Shown here piece after piece: positions 37,043 to 46,316 of a stretch of 64,000 nucleotides of DNA; position 1 is the first letter of the stretch, and the number at the start of each line of letters is the position of its first letter. A model generated the notes under the pieces. It was not told the DNA's origin. It searched no databases and was given only the letters and a program-made list of their open reading frames with translations. The stretch spans positions 372,001-436,000 of the forward strand of contig NZ_JACVPF010000002.1 in assembly GCF_018882055.1 (NCBI RefSeq). Reading direction: 5' to 3'. The stretch is from Polynucleobacter sp. es-MAR-4. Its GTDB lineage: Bacteria; Pseudomonadota; Gammaproteobacteria; Burkholderiales; Burkholderiaceae. The position numbers were made by a program, and so were the translations under genes.

Positions 37043-38668
37043 ATGTATCTGAATGAGATGACCCCGCCCCGCTTTCGCCTTTCTAAACTCAGCACCTTAG
37101 GCTTAATCCTAAGCCAGGCGCTCGGGCTATCCATCATCTCATCCAGCCCTTTTGCGCAAAGTGCTAATGGGGCAAAGCCGTCCCTCCCTACACCCATGAA
37201 CACTCAGTCTTTGCTGGGTCTCGATATGCCGCCGCAAATGGTGATTGCTCCAAAACCAGCAATTCCGAGTAACGCCGCACCCTCAAACCTTGATGGGAAT
37301 AACGCCAATCTCGGACAAGCTTCCGATCTGATTCGTCTATATCAAGAAGCGGCATTTAGCGACCCCGTCTTAAATGCAGCTCGCTTCAACTATCAAGCAA
37401 GCAAAGAGCTCTACTGGCAGGGTCTATCACTCTTACTGCCGCAGGCCAACGCAGTACCGGGCGGCACACGCTACTATCAACACACTGCTGGTAACGCACC
37501 TCCAGGAGCTGTAACAGGATCTCGCGTATATGACCAAAAGAACTATACGGTTACGCTAACGCAGCCTGTATTCAATATGGCTGCTCTTGAGGCATTTAAA
37601 CAGGGTGATCTCAATACCAAAATTGCAGATATGCGCTTTTACTTAGCGCAACAAGATTTAATTATTCGAGTCTCACAAGCGTATTTTGATGCGCTTACTA
37701 GTCAAGATAATGTTGCACTCTATCGCAATAAAAAAAGTTTGATCAAACAGCAACTCGAAATTGCACAAGCCAAATTTGATGCAGGCCTTGCAACGATTGT
37801 GGATGTGAATACTGCACAAGCAGCACTTGATCTCGCCAACTCCCAAGAAATTGCAGCGCAGGCAGATCTGGTTGTGAAGCGAGGCGTACTGGAGCAATTG
37901 GTGGGTCGCCCAGTTGGTCCATTAAAGCCCTTAGTTAAGGAAGCAAAGATCGATGGGGTCTTAAAAGATCCTCGCTCGAAGAGTAAGGATAGCAATGGCA
38001 TTCCGATTGCGGAAAGCGTTAACCCTCAGCTGCCAAAAGGTCAGACTTTAGAGGATTGGATATTGCAGGCAGAAACTGCTAACTTCAATGTATTGGCTGG
38101 CCAGCTATCGGTCAACTTAGCTGAGAGCTCCTACAGAGCATCGCAAGCGTTGAACTATCCTTCGGTTAACTTTGTAGGCACAGCTGGATACAACACCTCC
38201 AATGGAACATCCAACAGCCTAACGCCGGCACAAACTAATATTTATAACAACACGCTTGCATTGCAGATGACTATTCCTTTGGTCTCAGGCGGATTTAATA
38301 GTTCAGTAATTCGTCAAAATGCAGCATTGCTCGATGCTGCTAAAGCGAACTTCGACAATGCCCGCCGGACTGCTGCTCAAAATACACGCGCTGCCTTTAC
38401 TGGCTTTTACGGTGGCTTAGCTAGCGTGAAAGCCTATGAGGCTGCAGAACGCTCATCAAGCTCAGCGCTAGAATCCAGCAAACTCGGCTTCCAGGTTGGG
38501 ACATTAATCAATATTGATGTACTGATCGCATTGGATACCCTAATTACCACTCGCTCACAATTACAGCAGGCACGCTACAACACCATTCTCAATGCCATTA
38601 GATTGAAAGCGCATGCCGCAGCGCTATCAGATGAAGATCTGATAGCCATTAACACTCTGCTTCGTTAA
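37043..38668 (+). CDS. TolC family outer membrane efflux protein
   Basis: 541 residues. A signal-like N-terminus (about 14-40, ending PFAQS), a Pro/Asn-rich variable part to about 90, then two TolC-type repeats: DLIRLYQEAAFSDPVLNAARFNYQASKELYWQ near 92 and the second starting LEDWILQAETANFNVLAG near 335. Long coiled helices with LIIRVSQAYFDALTSQDNVALYRNKK are typical. It would form the outer-membrane channel of a type I secretion or RND efflux system; no pump or fusion protein is adjacent, so the partner is unknown. A second ATG at 37058 could be used. Confidence 0.9.
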   Translation: MYLNEMTPPRFRLSKLSTLGLILSQALGLSIISSSPFAQSANGAKPSLPTPMNTQSLLGLDMPPQMVIAPKPAIPSNAAPSNLDGNNANLGQASDLIRLYQEAAFSDPVLNAARFNYQASKELYWQGLSLLLPQANAVPGGTRYYQHTAGNAPPGAVTGSRVYDQKNYTVTLTQPVFNMAALEAFKQGDLNTKIADMRFYLAQQDLIIRVSQAYFDALTSQDNVALYRNKKSLIKQQLEIAQAKFDAGLATIVDVNTAQAALDLANSQEIAAQADLVVKRGVLEQLVGRPVGPLKPLVKEAKIDGVLKDPRSKSKDSNGIPIAESVNPQLPKGQTLEDWILQAETANFNVLAGQLSVNLAESSYRASQALNYPSVNFVGTAGYNTSNGTSNSLTPAQTNIYNNTLALQMTIPLVSGGFNSSVIRQNAALLDAAKANFDNARRTAAQNTRAAFTGFYGGLASVKAYEAAERSSSSALESSKLGFQVGTLINIDVLIALDTLITTRSQLQQARYNTILNAIRLKAHAAALSDEDLIAINTLLR

Positions 38669-38676
38669 ATAAAAAT

Positions 38677-39717
38677 TTAAGCCTGTTGTAAAAGCTTGAG
38701 AGAGGCATCAAGAACTTCTTGAGTACTAGGAGGACTTTGCATGTCACCCAGATTAGCAATGCGGTCCGACCAATAGCCTTCAGTCTTCCATTGCGGTGAA
38801 TCGCAATATATCTCTACTGTTGGTCTATCCAACACTGCCGCTAAATGGGTAAGGCCAGTATCAACGCCAATGGTTAAAGCCGCACTAGCAATCACGGAAA
38901 AGGCATCCTCAATAGAGAATGCGGGCGGCACCAATGCTCCTGGAATCTGCGAAGCCAACAATTCACTAACCGCTCTCTCCGCGGAATTTCCCCAAGGGAA
39001 TGCCACGTGATAGCCGCGAGTAGATAGATTCTTACCGAGAGCAATCCACTGGTCATTGCCCCAACGCTTAGCCTCACGAGCAGTTGAATGAAAGCAAAGC
39101 ACATATGGGCTCTTTAAGCCCTGAACGGCACTTTGCGGAATACCATCAACAAACTCTTGGGGATAAAACTGCGGGGCAACACTTCGATGCAGCAAAGGCC
39201 AATCCAAAGCCGAGGACATTACCCAACGCGAACGGTCAACCGCATGACATTGGAATGGCACCTGCACACACTGGTTGTAAAACGATCTCGCAATGGGCTC
39301 ATACCCCGAATACTCAGTTGCATTGGCAAGCCCAGCAATCACTGCGTGTGGACTCTTTTTAGCTAGGGAGCAAACCATGGCGGACTTGAGTAAACCTTGG
39401 GTTTCTATAAGGTAGTCGTATTGCACTGCCTGCAATTGATTTTTGAACGCAAAAAATTGCTTCCAGGTACTTACTTCAAAAATCCGCTTTTTCCAACGTC
39501 GGAGACCAAACGGGATAATTCGGTCAATTCCTTTGAAGCCTGGTTTAGTGAGCAAGGGTTCCAATAAATGAACATAGCCCTCCTCCACCACCCAATCAAT
39601 TTGCGCATCCGGTAGGCGCGCTCGCAAATCCCAAACAATTGGTAAGTTATGCAGCACATCTCCCAACGAAGATAGCTTCACTAATAATATTTTGGGAGAT
39701 TTACTAGAAGTGCTCAT
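38677..39717 (-). CDS. waaC: Lipopolysaccharide heptosyltransferase I
   Basis: 346 residues, GT9 family. Adds the first heptose to Kdo of the LPS inner core in the cytoplasm. Shows ILLVKLSSLGDVLHNLPIVWDL near 10-31, DWVVEEGY near 41, LIETQGLLKSA near 101-111, CFHSTAREAKRWGNDQW near 209 and GVDTGLTHLAAVLDRPTVEIY near 287. One-base overlap with rfbC upstream puts it at the end of the rhamnose operon. Confidence 0.93.
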   Translation of the reverse strand: MSTSSKSPKILLVKLSSLGDVLHNLPIVWDLRARLPDAQIDWVVEEGYVHLLEPLLTKPGFKGIDRIIPFGLRRWKKRIFEVSTWKQFFAFKNQLQAVQYDYLIETQGLLKSAMVCSLAKKSPHAVIAGLANATEYSGYEPIARSFYNQCVQVPFQCHAVDRSRWVMSSALDWPLLHRSVAPQFYPQEFVDGIPQSAVQGLKSPYVLCFHSTAREAKRWGNDQWIALGKNLSTRGYHVAFPWGNSAERAVSELLASQIPGALVPPAFSIEDAFSVIASAALTIGVDTGLTHLAAVLDRPTVEIYCDSPQWKTEGYWSDRIANLGDMQSPPSTQEVLDASLKLLQQA

Positions 39718-40295
39718 TAAAACTTAGGCACCTGTTCCCAAGTCAGCCCTACTGCATCCTTTGCATTCAGACTAGGAGCGATCCCAGCGGGTAAAGGCCA
39801 CTCAATTCCAACGCTAGGATCATTCCAGGATAAGCACACCTCACTTTGTGGGTGATAGTAATCAGTGGTCTTATATAAAAACTCAGCAGTCTCAGATAAC
39901 ACTAGAAAACCATGAGCAAACCCAGGGGGTACCCAAAGTTGTTTGTGATTCTCCGCGCTTAATTCTAGACCCGCCCACTTGCCATATGTCGATGAATTTT
40001 TTCGCAAATCTACCGTTACATCAAACACACTTCCCGAAACGACACGAACTAATTTTCCTTGGATTTTTTCAGTTTGATAATGCAGTCCACGCAGAGTCCC
40101 TTTACGAGAAAAGGAATGGTTATCTTGCACAAACTTCACATCCAGTCCAGTTGCATCAAAAAAGTCTTGGGCGTTAAAGGACTCGGTAAACCAGCCACGC
40201 TCGTCACCAAAAACCTTTGGTTGAATAATTAATGCATCCGCTAGAGGTGCTTGGGTAGACAAAACCCTGGCCTGCTTGTCTAATGAAGTCATCAT
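39717..40295 (-). CDS. rfbC: dTDP-4-dehydrorhamnose 3,5-epimerase
   Basis: 192 residues (or 191 from the second ATG). Cupin-fold epimerase acting third in dTDP-L-rhamnose synthesis. Motifs: [18 protein letters not shown] near 28, [17 protein letters not shown] near 58 with the catalytic His, and the [15 protein letters not shown] segment near 126. Overlaps rfbA by 4 bp and waaC by 1 bp. Confidence 0.96.
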   Translation of the reverse strand: MMTSLDKQARVLSTQAPLADALIIQPKVFGDERGWFTESFNAQDFFDATGLDVKFVQDNHSFSRKGTLRGLHYQTEKIQGKLVRVVSGSVFDVTVDLRKNSSTYGKWAGLELSAENHKQLWVPPGFAHGFLVLSETAEFLYKTTDYYHPQSEVCLSWNDPSVGIEWPLPAGIAPSLNAKDAVGLTWEQVPKF

Positions 40296-41224
40296 TTAAT
40301 TCTTTTATGTGCCAATGAAATTAACTGAGTGCCGCTATTAATTTCATTCAGTACTTTAGTTAAATATTGGCCATAACTATTCTTACTGAGTTGAGCCGCA
40401 ACCTTCTCAATCATTTCGGCGCCAACCCAACCTTGCCGATAAGCAATCTCCTCAGGGCAAGCAACCATCAAGCCTTGGCGCTTTTGCAGCGTTGCAATAA
40501 AGCCTGCCGCATCCAATAAGGAGTCATGCGTACCGGTATCTAGCCAAGCAAAGCCACGGCCCATAATTTCAACACTTAATTGGTCTTTTTCTAAATAGGC
40601 TCGGTTTACGTCGGTGATCTCCAACTCGCCACGTGCGCTCGGTTTAATTGAGCTAGCAATATCGCATACCTGATTGTCATAAAAATAGAGGCCTGTTACC
40701 GCGTAACTACTTTTTGGTTTTAGCGGCTTCTCTTCAATCGATACTGCTTTGTGCTGTTTATCAAATTCAACCACGCCGTAACGTTCTGGATCGGTGACGT
40801 GATATGCAAATACAGTTGCACCTTGTTCGCGTTCATCAGCATTTTCAAGACTCGATCCCAACTCATGTCCATAAAAAATGTTGTCACCCAAGACCAAGGC
40901 ACTGGGATGATTATTGATAAAGCTTTTCCCCAGCGTGAATGCCTGAGCTAAACCATCTGGCGAAGGTTGAACGCAATACTCAATATTCAGCCCCCATTGA
41001 GAGCCGTCACCAAGCAGCTCCGTAAAGCGTGGGGTGTCATGTGGTGTTGATATCAACAAAATATCTCGAATACCTGCCAACATCAAAGTAGTTAACGGGT
41101 AATACACCATTGGCTTGTCATAAACCGGCATTAACTGCTTTGATACCGCCTGGGTAACTGGGTATAAGCGAGTTCCAGACCCGCCAGCCAAGATAATTCC
41201 TTTGCGATTTTTTACCATTTGCAC
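40292..41224 (-). CDS. rfbA: Glucose-1-phosphate thymidylyltransferase
   Basis: 310 residues. Makes dTDP-glucose. Nucleotidyltransferase motif [20 protein letters not shown] near 12-31, [23 protein letters not shown] near 111 and [19 protein letters not shown] near 222. Length is a little above the usual 290. Third gene of rfbB-rfbD-rfbA-rfbC, all minus strand. Confidence 0.96.
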   Translation of the reverse strand: MQMVKNRKGIILAGGSGTRLYPVTQAVSKQLMPVYDKPMVYYPLTTLMLAGIRDILLISTPHDTPRFTELLGDGSQWGLNIEYCVQPSPDGLAQAFTLGKSFINNHPSALVLGDNIFYGHELGSSLENADEREQGATVFAYHVTDPERYGVVEFDKQHKAVSIEEKPLKPKSSYAVTGLYFYDNQVCDIASSIKPSARGELEITDVNRAYLEKDQLSVEIMGRGFAWLDTGTHDSLLDAAGFIATLQKRQGLMVACPEEIAYRQGWVGAEMIEKVAAQLSKNSYGQYLTKVLNEINSGTQLISLAHKRIK

Positions 41225-41253
41225 CCTAAAACCTTAATTTGAATTCTGCGTTT

Positions 41254-42192
41254 TTAATCTGCCAATTGCTGCTGCACATAAGCAGTCACTTGCTTATCCC
41301 AGGGCGTATTCCAATGAGGTAATTTTGACACAAGATCCAAGCGCTCCAGCTCACTCTGAAGCTTGTTTGTAGCCAGGCGAGAATTCATTGGCCTGGGGGC
41401 TGGCGAAGGGTATTCAGAGGCTGGGATGGGTGCAATAGTCCCAGGGCTAGCCTGTAGATCTACCCCCATCTCTACTGCTGATTGCACCACCAATTGGGCC
41501 AATCCATGCCAATTGGTTTCCCCTGCTGGCACGGCATGATAGATACCAGAAGAAAATTGTTGATTAGCAAGACTCATTACCAATTGAGAGCCTACTTCTG
41601 CCAACCACTGTGCGCTAGTAGGCACACCAAATTGATCATTAATTACTCCTAGCTCAGTGCGCTCTTTTGCCAAGCGCAAGATAGTGCGAATAAAGTTTCC
41701 GCCATCGCCATAAACCCAACTCGTTCTTAGAATGGCATATTGACCAGCGCCGTTAGAAAAGGCTTGAACGATAGCGCGCTCTCCCGCTTCTTTGGATTTT
41801 CCGTAGACGCCCAAAGGATTAGCTAGATCCAACTCTGTATAAGAGCCCTGCTTTGTGCCATCAAATACATAGTCTGTTGAGAAATGTAGCAGTGTTGCGC
41901 CCTGCTGCGCAGCATATCTTGCCATTACCTCTGGCGCTGTTGCGTTAATTGCAAATGCCAACTCTGACTCTGACTCTGATTCAGCTTTATCTACCGCCGT
42001 ATAAGCAGCAGCATTCACAATGACTTGGGGTTGAAACGATTGCACTAAATCACTGACTTGATGCGCATTGGTCAGATCACAATCAGCGCGCCCCACAAAG
42101 CGTATCGTGTCTTGATTAAATTGCCCAGCTTTGAGCTGCTCAGCAAAGGCTTTACCTAGCTGACCATCTTTCCCAAAAACCAGAATATTCAT
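41254..42192 (-). CDS. rfbD: dTDP-4-dehydrorhamnose reductase
   Basis: 312 residues. Final NADPH reduction to dTDP-L-rhamnose. FGKDGQLGKAFAEQL near 6-20, VNAAAYTAVDKAESE near 60-74, STDYVFDGTKQGSYTE near 107 and YGKSKEAGE (catalytic Tyr-x3-Lys) near 131. The loop after VDKAE carries SESESE encoded by three copies of a 6-bp repeat, where relatives usually have one SEPE-like unit. Confidence 0.95.
   Translation of the reverse strand: MNILVFGKDGQLGKAFAEQLKAGQFNQDTIRFVGRADCDLTNAHQVSDLVQSFQPQVIVNAAAYTAVDKAESESESELAFAINATAPEVMARYAAQQGATLLHFSTDYVFDGTKQGSYTELDLANPLGVYGKSKEAGERAIVQAFSNGAGQYAILRTSWVYGDGGNFIRTILRLAKERTELGVINDQFGVPTSAQWLAEVGSQLVMSLANQQFSSGIYHAVPAGETNWHGLAQLVVQSAVEMGVDLQASPGTIAPIPASEYPSPAPRPMNSRLATNKLQSELERLDLVSKLPHWNTPWDKQVTAYVQQQLAD
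41961..41978 (-). repeat. Hexanucleotide microrepeat in rfbD
   Basis: Three tandem copies of ACTCTG on the plus strand, encoding an acidic Ser-Glu stretch in RfbD. Unit length is a multiple of three, so gain or loss of a copy would stay in frame. Confidence 0.6.
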
Positions 42193-42204
42193 GATGTGAA
42201 TTCG

Positions 42205-43266
42205 CTAGCTCTGATATTGCTTATCGAGCCACTCTCGATATGAGCCAGTGACAACACCATCAACCCATAGAGGATTATCTAAATACCATTGCACCGTCTT
42301 ACGAATGCCGGTATCAAAAGTTTCAGCTGGACGCCAACCCAGTGCTTTCTCAACTTTGCTAGCATCAATCGCATAACGGCGATCATGACCAGGGCGATCT
42401 TTAACAAAAGTAATTTGTTCGGCATAAGTTTTACCATCAGCACGCGGCTTTAACTCATCCAATATTTTGCAGATAGTATTAACAACATCTAAGTTGGCTT
42501 TTTCATTCCAGCCACCAATGTTGTAAGTCTCACCTAATTCACCTTTAGCCAATACTTCACGGATCGCAGAGCAGTGGTCTCCGACATAGAGCCAGTCGCG
42601 AATCTGTTGACCATCACCATACACCGGCAAAGGCTTGCCATTCAAGGCATTAAGGATTACTAGCGGAATTAACTTCTCAGGAAAGTGATATGGGCCGTAG
42701 TTATTAGAACAATTGGTAGTCACAACCGGGAATCCGTAGGTATGGAACCAGGCGCGGACTAGGTGATCAGAGGCAGCCTTCGATGCTGAATACGGGCTAT
42801 TAGGCTCGTACGGATTAGTTTCGCTAAAGGCTGGATCGGATGCAGATAATGACCCGTACACCTCATCAGTGGAGACATGATGAAAACGAAATTGCTCTTT
42901 TGCCGTGCCCTGCAGTCCACCCCAATATTCACGGGCACACTCTAGCAAATTGAAAGTGCCCACAATATTGGTTTGAATGAATTCAGCGGGTCCATGAATG
43001 GAGCGATCCACATGACTCTCGGCAGCAAAATTCACAATAGCGCGCGGGCGATGTTCTGCAAGTAATTTTGAGACTAGCGCTTTATCGCCAATATCACCAT
43101 GAACAAAGATATGCCTAGAATCTTTTTGCAGAGATTGAAGGTTTGTGAGATTACCTGCATAGGTTAATTTATCTAAGTTCACCACGCCTTCTGCATTAGG
43201 TGAGGCGAGCCAATCTAAAACAAAATTTGCCCCGATAAACCCAGCGCCACCAGTTACTAAAATCAT
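42205..43266 (-). CDS. rfbB: dTDP-glucose 4,6-dehydratase
   Basis: 353 residues. Extended [19 protein letters not shown] near 5-20, [11 protein letters not shown] near 129, [15 protein letters not shown] near 158, with catalytic Asp-Glu in TDE and Tyr-x3-Lys. First enzyme-coding gene of the rhamnose set in transcription order; 12 bp before rfbD. Length is normal. Confidence 0.97.
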   Translation of the reverse strand: MILVTGGAGFIGANFVLDWLASPNAEGVVNLDKLTYAGNLTNLQSLQKDSRHIFVHGDIGDKALVSKLLAEHRPRAIVNFAAESHVDRSIHGPAEFIQTNIVGTFNLLECAREYWGGLQGTAKEQFRFHHVSTDEVYGSLSASDPAFSETNPYEPNSPYSASKAASDHLVRAWFHTYGFPVVTTNCSNNYGPYHFPEKLIPLVILNALNGKPLPVYGDGQQIRDWLYVGDHCSAIREVLAKGELGETYNIGGWNEKANLDVVNTICKILDELKPRADGKTYAEQITFVKDRPGHDRRYAIDASKVEKALGWRPAETFDTGIRKTVQWYLDNPLWVDGVVTGSYREWLDKQYQS

Positions 43267-43300
43267 AAAATTATTCTTTCAATCTCGAAAAGAGGGGCGC

Positions 43301-44239
43301 TTAAGACTGCATCATCTTCAAATATCTATTAAAGCGTTTTTTGCCAAATGTCAGAATGCCTAATTTCTTAACTATCTTTAAGGCACCCCTAGGCTTGGGT
43401 AATTGAATCTCTTCAACAGTACCCCCGGGCGTCTTATCGCAATTCACTAGAGCGGGATTAATAAAAATACGAAATCCTTTATTTCGTAAATCCCTGTGAA
43501 AAGGAATGTGGTCCGCTACATCAATACCGCCAGCCTGATCATCAGTACCGGCATACCTACCAGATATAAATGCTTTGCGACTATAAATTCCAAGGCCACC
43601 AAAAGCGGAATCCACTTCAATTAAATCAGCACGCGGATCAATTGGAGACTGCTTACAACCTATTGCGATATCGAGTGCGCTCTGATGACCCAAAATATCC
43701 TCAAGGCGATGTTTTTGCTCCCAGCAATCCATTGGGTTCCAGTAAGGGTGGCTTAAGGCCCAAGTGTCGTAGTATTCGCCCAATTGATTAGCAGTCACCA
43801 CATCCCATGGTTCATCGACTTCCCAGCACTGCGCAATTTTTTCTCGTGTAATGAGACCATTCATCCCATCCATATCAGCCATGGCAATGAAATCTACTTC
43901 CTGGTAATTAGGGTCATTCGCGACCGCATCAACAATGACATTTCTGCAATAAGCAATTCGGTCTGTTCTTTTGTGGAGTTTTTTACTTAATTCTCCAACG
44001 GTAATAAATGAAAAATTAGGCATTTTCTTGGAAAGCATGTCTAGCTTCACAAGGGTATCGTCGCTTGAATCACTTTCTACAGCCAGGCACAGGACATTCT
44101 TGAATTGGTCAAGGCTGGCCATTAATTTTTCTACCTCATTCTCGATTTGAGCGGAGACATTGCGCACTGGCCCAGCCAACAAAATTGTCGATTGAGAAAT
44201 CGGCTTTCGTGAATTTTTTATTATATTTATTAATGACAT
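43301..44239 (-). CDS. Putative glycosyltransferase of unclear family (GT-A-like, DxD)
   Basis: 312 residues. An N-terminal LLAGPVRNVSAQIENEVEKL segment, VESDSSDDT at 55-62, RIAYCRN near 94-100 and AMADMDGMNG at 119-128 carrying a DxD metal motif, followed by WDVVTANQLGEYYDTWAL. The VES-S-D-T and RxxxCRN pattern loosely recalls GT69-type (Cap59/CMT1) alpha-mannosyltransferases; that link is tentative. The short HRDLRNKGFRIFINPAL segment near 246-262 is typical of GT-A C-terminal regions. Sits directly upstream of rfbB. No membrane segment. Confidence 0.65.
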   Translation of the reverse strand: MSLINIIKNSRKPISQSTILLAGPVRNVSAQIENEVEKLMASLDQFKNVLCLAVESDSSDDTLVKLDMLSKKMPNFSFITVGELSKKLHKRTDRIAYCRNVIVDAVANDPNYQEVDFIAMADMDGMNGLITREKIAQCWEVDEPWDVVTANQLGEYYDTWALSHPYWNPMDCWEQKHRLEDILGHQSALDIAIGCKQSPIDPRADLIEVDSAFGGLGIYSRKAFISGRYAGTDDQAGGIDVADHIPFHRDLRNKGFRIFINPALVNCDKTPGGTVEEIQLPKPRGALKIVKKLGILTFGKKRFNRYLKMMQS

Positions 44240-44282
44240 AGGCTTATTTTACATGGCGCTTGTAAGTAAATTTAGATGAAAA

Positions 44283-45353
44283 CTATGCAAAATCTTCAAC
44301 AATTTTGCTAATAATCGTCTCGGCAAAGTGTTGTGAGCTAAATGGCGTAAATTCCGAGCTGGCTAAGAATTGCCTTGCTGCCTGTTGATATTTCAAAAAT
44401 TGATCAGGGGTCATCGACTCCAAAAATACATACAAGGCTTCATAAGATGAAAACTGGCGGAAATCGATAAAGCATTCAGCCGGAATAAATTGCGCAATAT
44501 TGGCGTCACCCCAGTAAATTGGAATGCAGCCAGCAAAGAGGCAATCAAATATTTTTTCAGTGATATATCCAGAAATATCTCGCGCATTCTCAAAACAGAT
44601 ACAAAACTTGGTATTACTCAAAACGGCATACTTTGTTTTTGCAGGCCCCTGGTAGCTTGGAAATACCGGCCTACCAGAAAGCCAAGGAATAATTTTTTCC
44701 AATCGATAACGTGCTTTGCCTAAACCCCCAAATCGCTTTGGCGGAACCTTCCAGCCATTACCGTAGAGCTTAAGCTTGCCAGGTGCAAACCTCTCAAACC
44801 AACGAACCGCCTTAACCCTCTGTGAGTAAAGCTCGCGCTCATCAAGGCAATTGGCATGGCGATTACTGCCAATCAAACAGACAAAGTTCTGACGCTGCGC
44901 ATATGAAGCACTCTGAAAATCGGATCCACATTCTTGTGGAATCGGATTAGGCGTCTGAATTTGAATAAAGCGAGTATGTGGAGTGAAGTTACCAGCCTGA
45001 TCTCGTAAACCATTTTTTAGCAATTGATGGTCCCAAGTAAAAATGGCATCAAACTGATTCAAATAATTACAGTCGGCATTTCTAGGGACCGTCAACGGTG
45101 TTTCATAAAGAATCAGATAATTCTTGCCGGCTGTATTTGAAATAAAATCAATTGATTCGACGTAGAGCGAGAAGTCAGGCTTGATGCCGTTGTGCTCATT
45201 AACATCTGCGGTATGTAGAACAATCCCGCCCTGCTTAGCCGCAGCATCCAGGACGCGCATGGGCTCTAGACAGTCATCACGATTACGTGGGCTGTGAGGA
45301 TTAAAAATATCGTCCTCGCCATTCTCCCATCCATAAATACTGCCTGTGAGCAT
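44283..45353 (-). CDS. Glycosyltransferase family 10 (alpha-1,3/1,4-fucosyltransferase type)
   Basis: 356 residues. The C-terminal half carries the GT10 donor-binding signature: KFCICFEN at 249-256, GYITEKIFDCLFAGCIPIYWG at 262-282, then the PAECFIDFRQF segment. The N-terminal half has PDFSLYVESID and YETPL. GT10 enzymes transfer L-fucose from GDP-fucose to GlcNAc or Glc, as in Lewis-type antigens of Helicobacter. GDP-fucose can come from manC-gmd-fcl in this window. No heptad repeats or C-terminal amphipathic tail of the Helicobacter type are seen. Exact linkage cannot be read from sequence. Confidence 0.85.
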   Translation of the reverse strand: MLTGSIYGWENGEDDIFNPHSPRNRDDCLEPMRVLDAAAKQGGIVLHTADVNEHNGIKPDFSLYVESIDFISNTAGKNYLILYETPLTVPRNADCNYLNQFDAIFTWDHQLLKNGLRDQAGNFTPHTRFIQIQTPNPIPQECGSDFQSASYAQRQNFVCLIGSNRHANCLDERELYSQRVKAVRWFERFAPGKLKLYGNGWKVPPKRFGGLGKARYRLEKIIPWLSGRPVFPSYQGPAKTKYAVLSNTKFCICFENARDISGYITEKIFDCLFAGCIPIYWGDANIAQFIPAECFIDFRQFSSYEALYVFLESMTPDQFLKYQQAARQFLASSEFTPFSSQHFAETIISKIVEDFA

Positions 45354-45428
45354 AAATTACCTATAAATTTGAAGGCCGTAATGCAATTAGGGCATTTACA
45401 CCCAATCTAATGCTTTAATTATAGGGAT

Positions 45429-46310
45429 ATGAACATTACCACCCAAATCCAAGGCGGCCTCGGGAACCAGCTTTTCCAATATGCCACTGCAAAGGCTCTC
45501 AGCAAGCGATTGCAGGGTCAATTGCACCTGGACATAGAGTGGTTTCAGCACGGCTGGGAAGATGTTACCCCGAGGCATTTTTTATTGCCTGATCTTGGGA
45601 TTAAGGCGGAATTTGTTCAAGTTCAGCCGCCTATTGGCTCTCCAAAAAAATGGCGCCGAATTCTACAGAAGCTGCTGCCGATTAGTCCTTATGTTTTAAA
45701 AGATAGGCCATATCGATTTAATCCATTGCTCAATCAATTCAGGCCTTACCCTAATCAAGATATTTATCTCATGGGATATTGGCAATCATTTCATTACTTT
45801 GATGCAATTCGAACAGAGCTACTGCATGAGATTCAACCTCGCAATGGACTATCACCTCACTACCAAGCTTATTTAGAAAAAATTCAGGCTAAACCTTCAG
45901 CCATGGTTCATATTCGTCGGGGTGATTATGTTCATCTCCCAGTTGCCGCTAAAGTGCATGGATTTCTGGGATTGGATTACTACCTGAAAGGTATCGAGCT
46001 ACTCCTAGCTAAAAATCCGGATACGCATTTCTTTATTTTTTCGGATGATCAAGAGTGGGCAAAAAGCCATCTTCCCCACCAAGAAAAAATGACATTTATA
46101 GAAAGCTCAGAAGACCAAGCAGCCCCTGTTGAAGAGCTTTACTTGATGTCTCAATGCCAAATGCATTTAATTGCCAATAGCTCACTCAGTTGGTGGGGTG
46201 CTTGGCTCTGTAGCACTAAAAATGCTTATGTAATTGCGCCCAATAAATGGACCAATGATGAGAATAAAAGCTGGGATGATTTATTGCCTAGGCAGTGGCA
46301 AAGAATCTAA
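45429..46310 (+). CDS. Glycosyltransferase family 11 (alpha-1,2-fucosyltransferase)
   Basis: 293 residues. Shows the family motifs QGGLGNQLFQYATAKAL at 8-24, HIRRGDYV at 161-168 (GDP-fucose binding) and NSSLSWWGAWL near 253-263. Length is typical of bacterial GT11 (FutC, WbsJ, WbiQ). It is the only plus-strand gene of the 38.7-49.5 kb island and is divergent from the GT10 gene across 75 bp, so it has its own promoter. GT11 adds alpha-1,2-fucose, usually to galactose. Confidence 0.93.
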   Translation: MNITTQIQGGLGNQLFQYATAKALSKRLQGQLHLDIEWFQHGWEDVTPRHFLLPDLGIKAEFVQVQPPIGSPKKWRRILQKLLPISPYVLKDRPYRFNPLLNQFRPYPNQDIYLMGYWQSFHYFDAIRTELLHEIQPRNGLSPHYQAYLEKIQAKPSAMVHIRRGDYVHLPVAAKVHGFLGLDYYLKGIELLLAKNPDTHFFIFSDDQEWAKSHLPHQEKMTFIESSEDQAAPVEELYLMSQCQMHLIANSSLSWWGAWLCSTKNAYVIAPNKWTNDENKSWDDLLPRQWQRI

Positions 46311-46316
46311 ATACCA

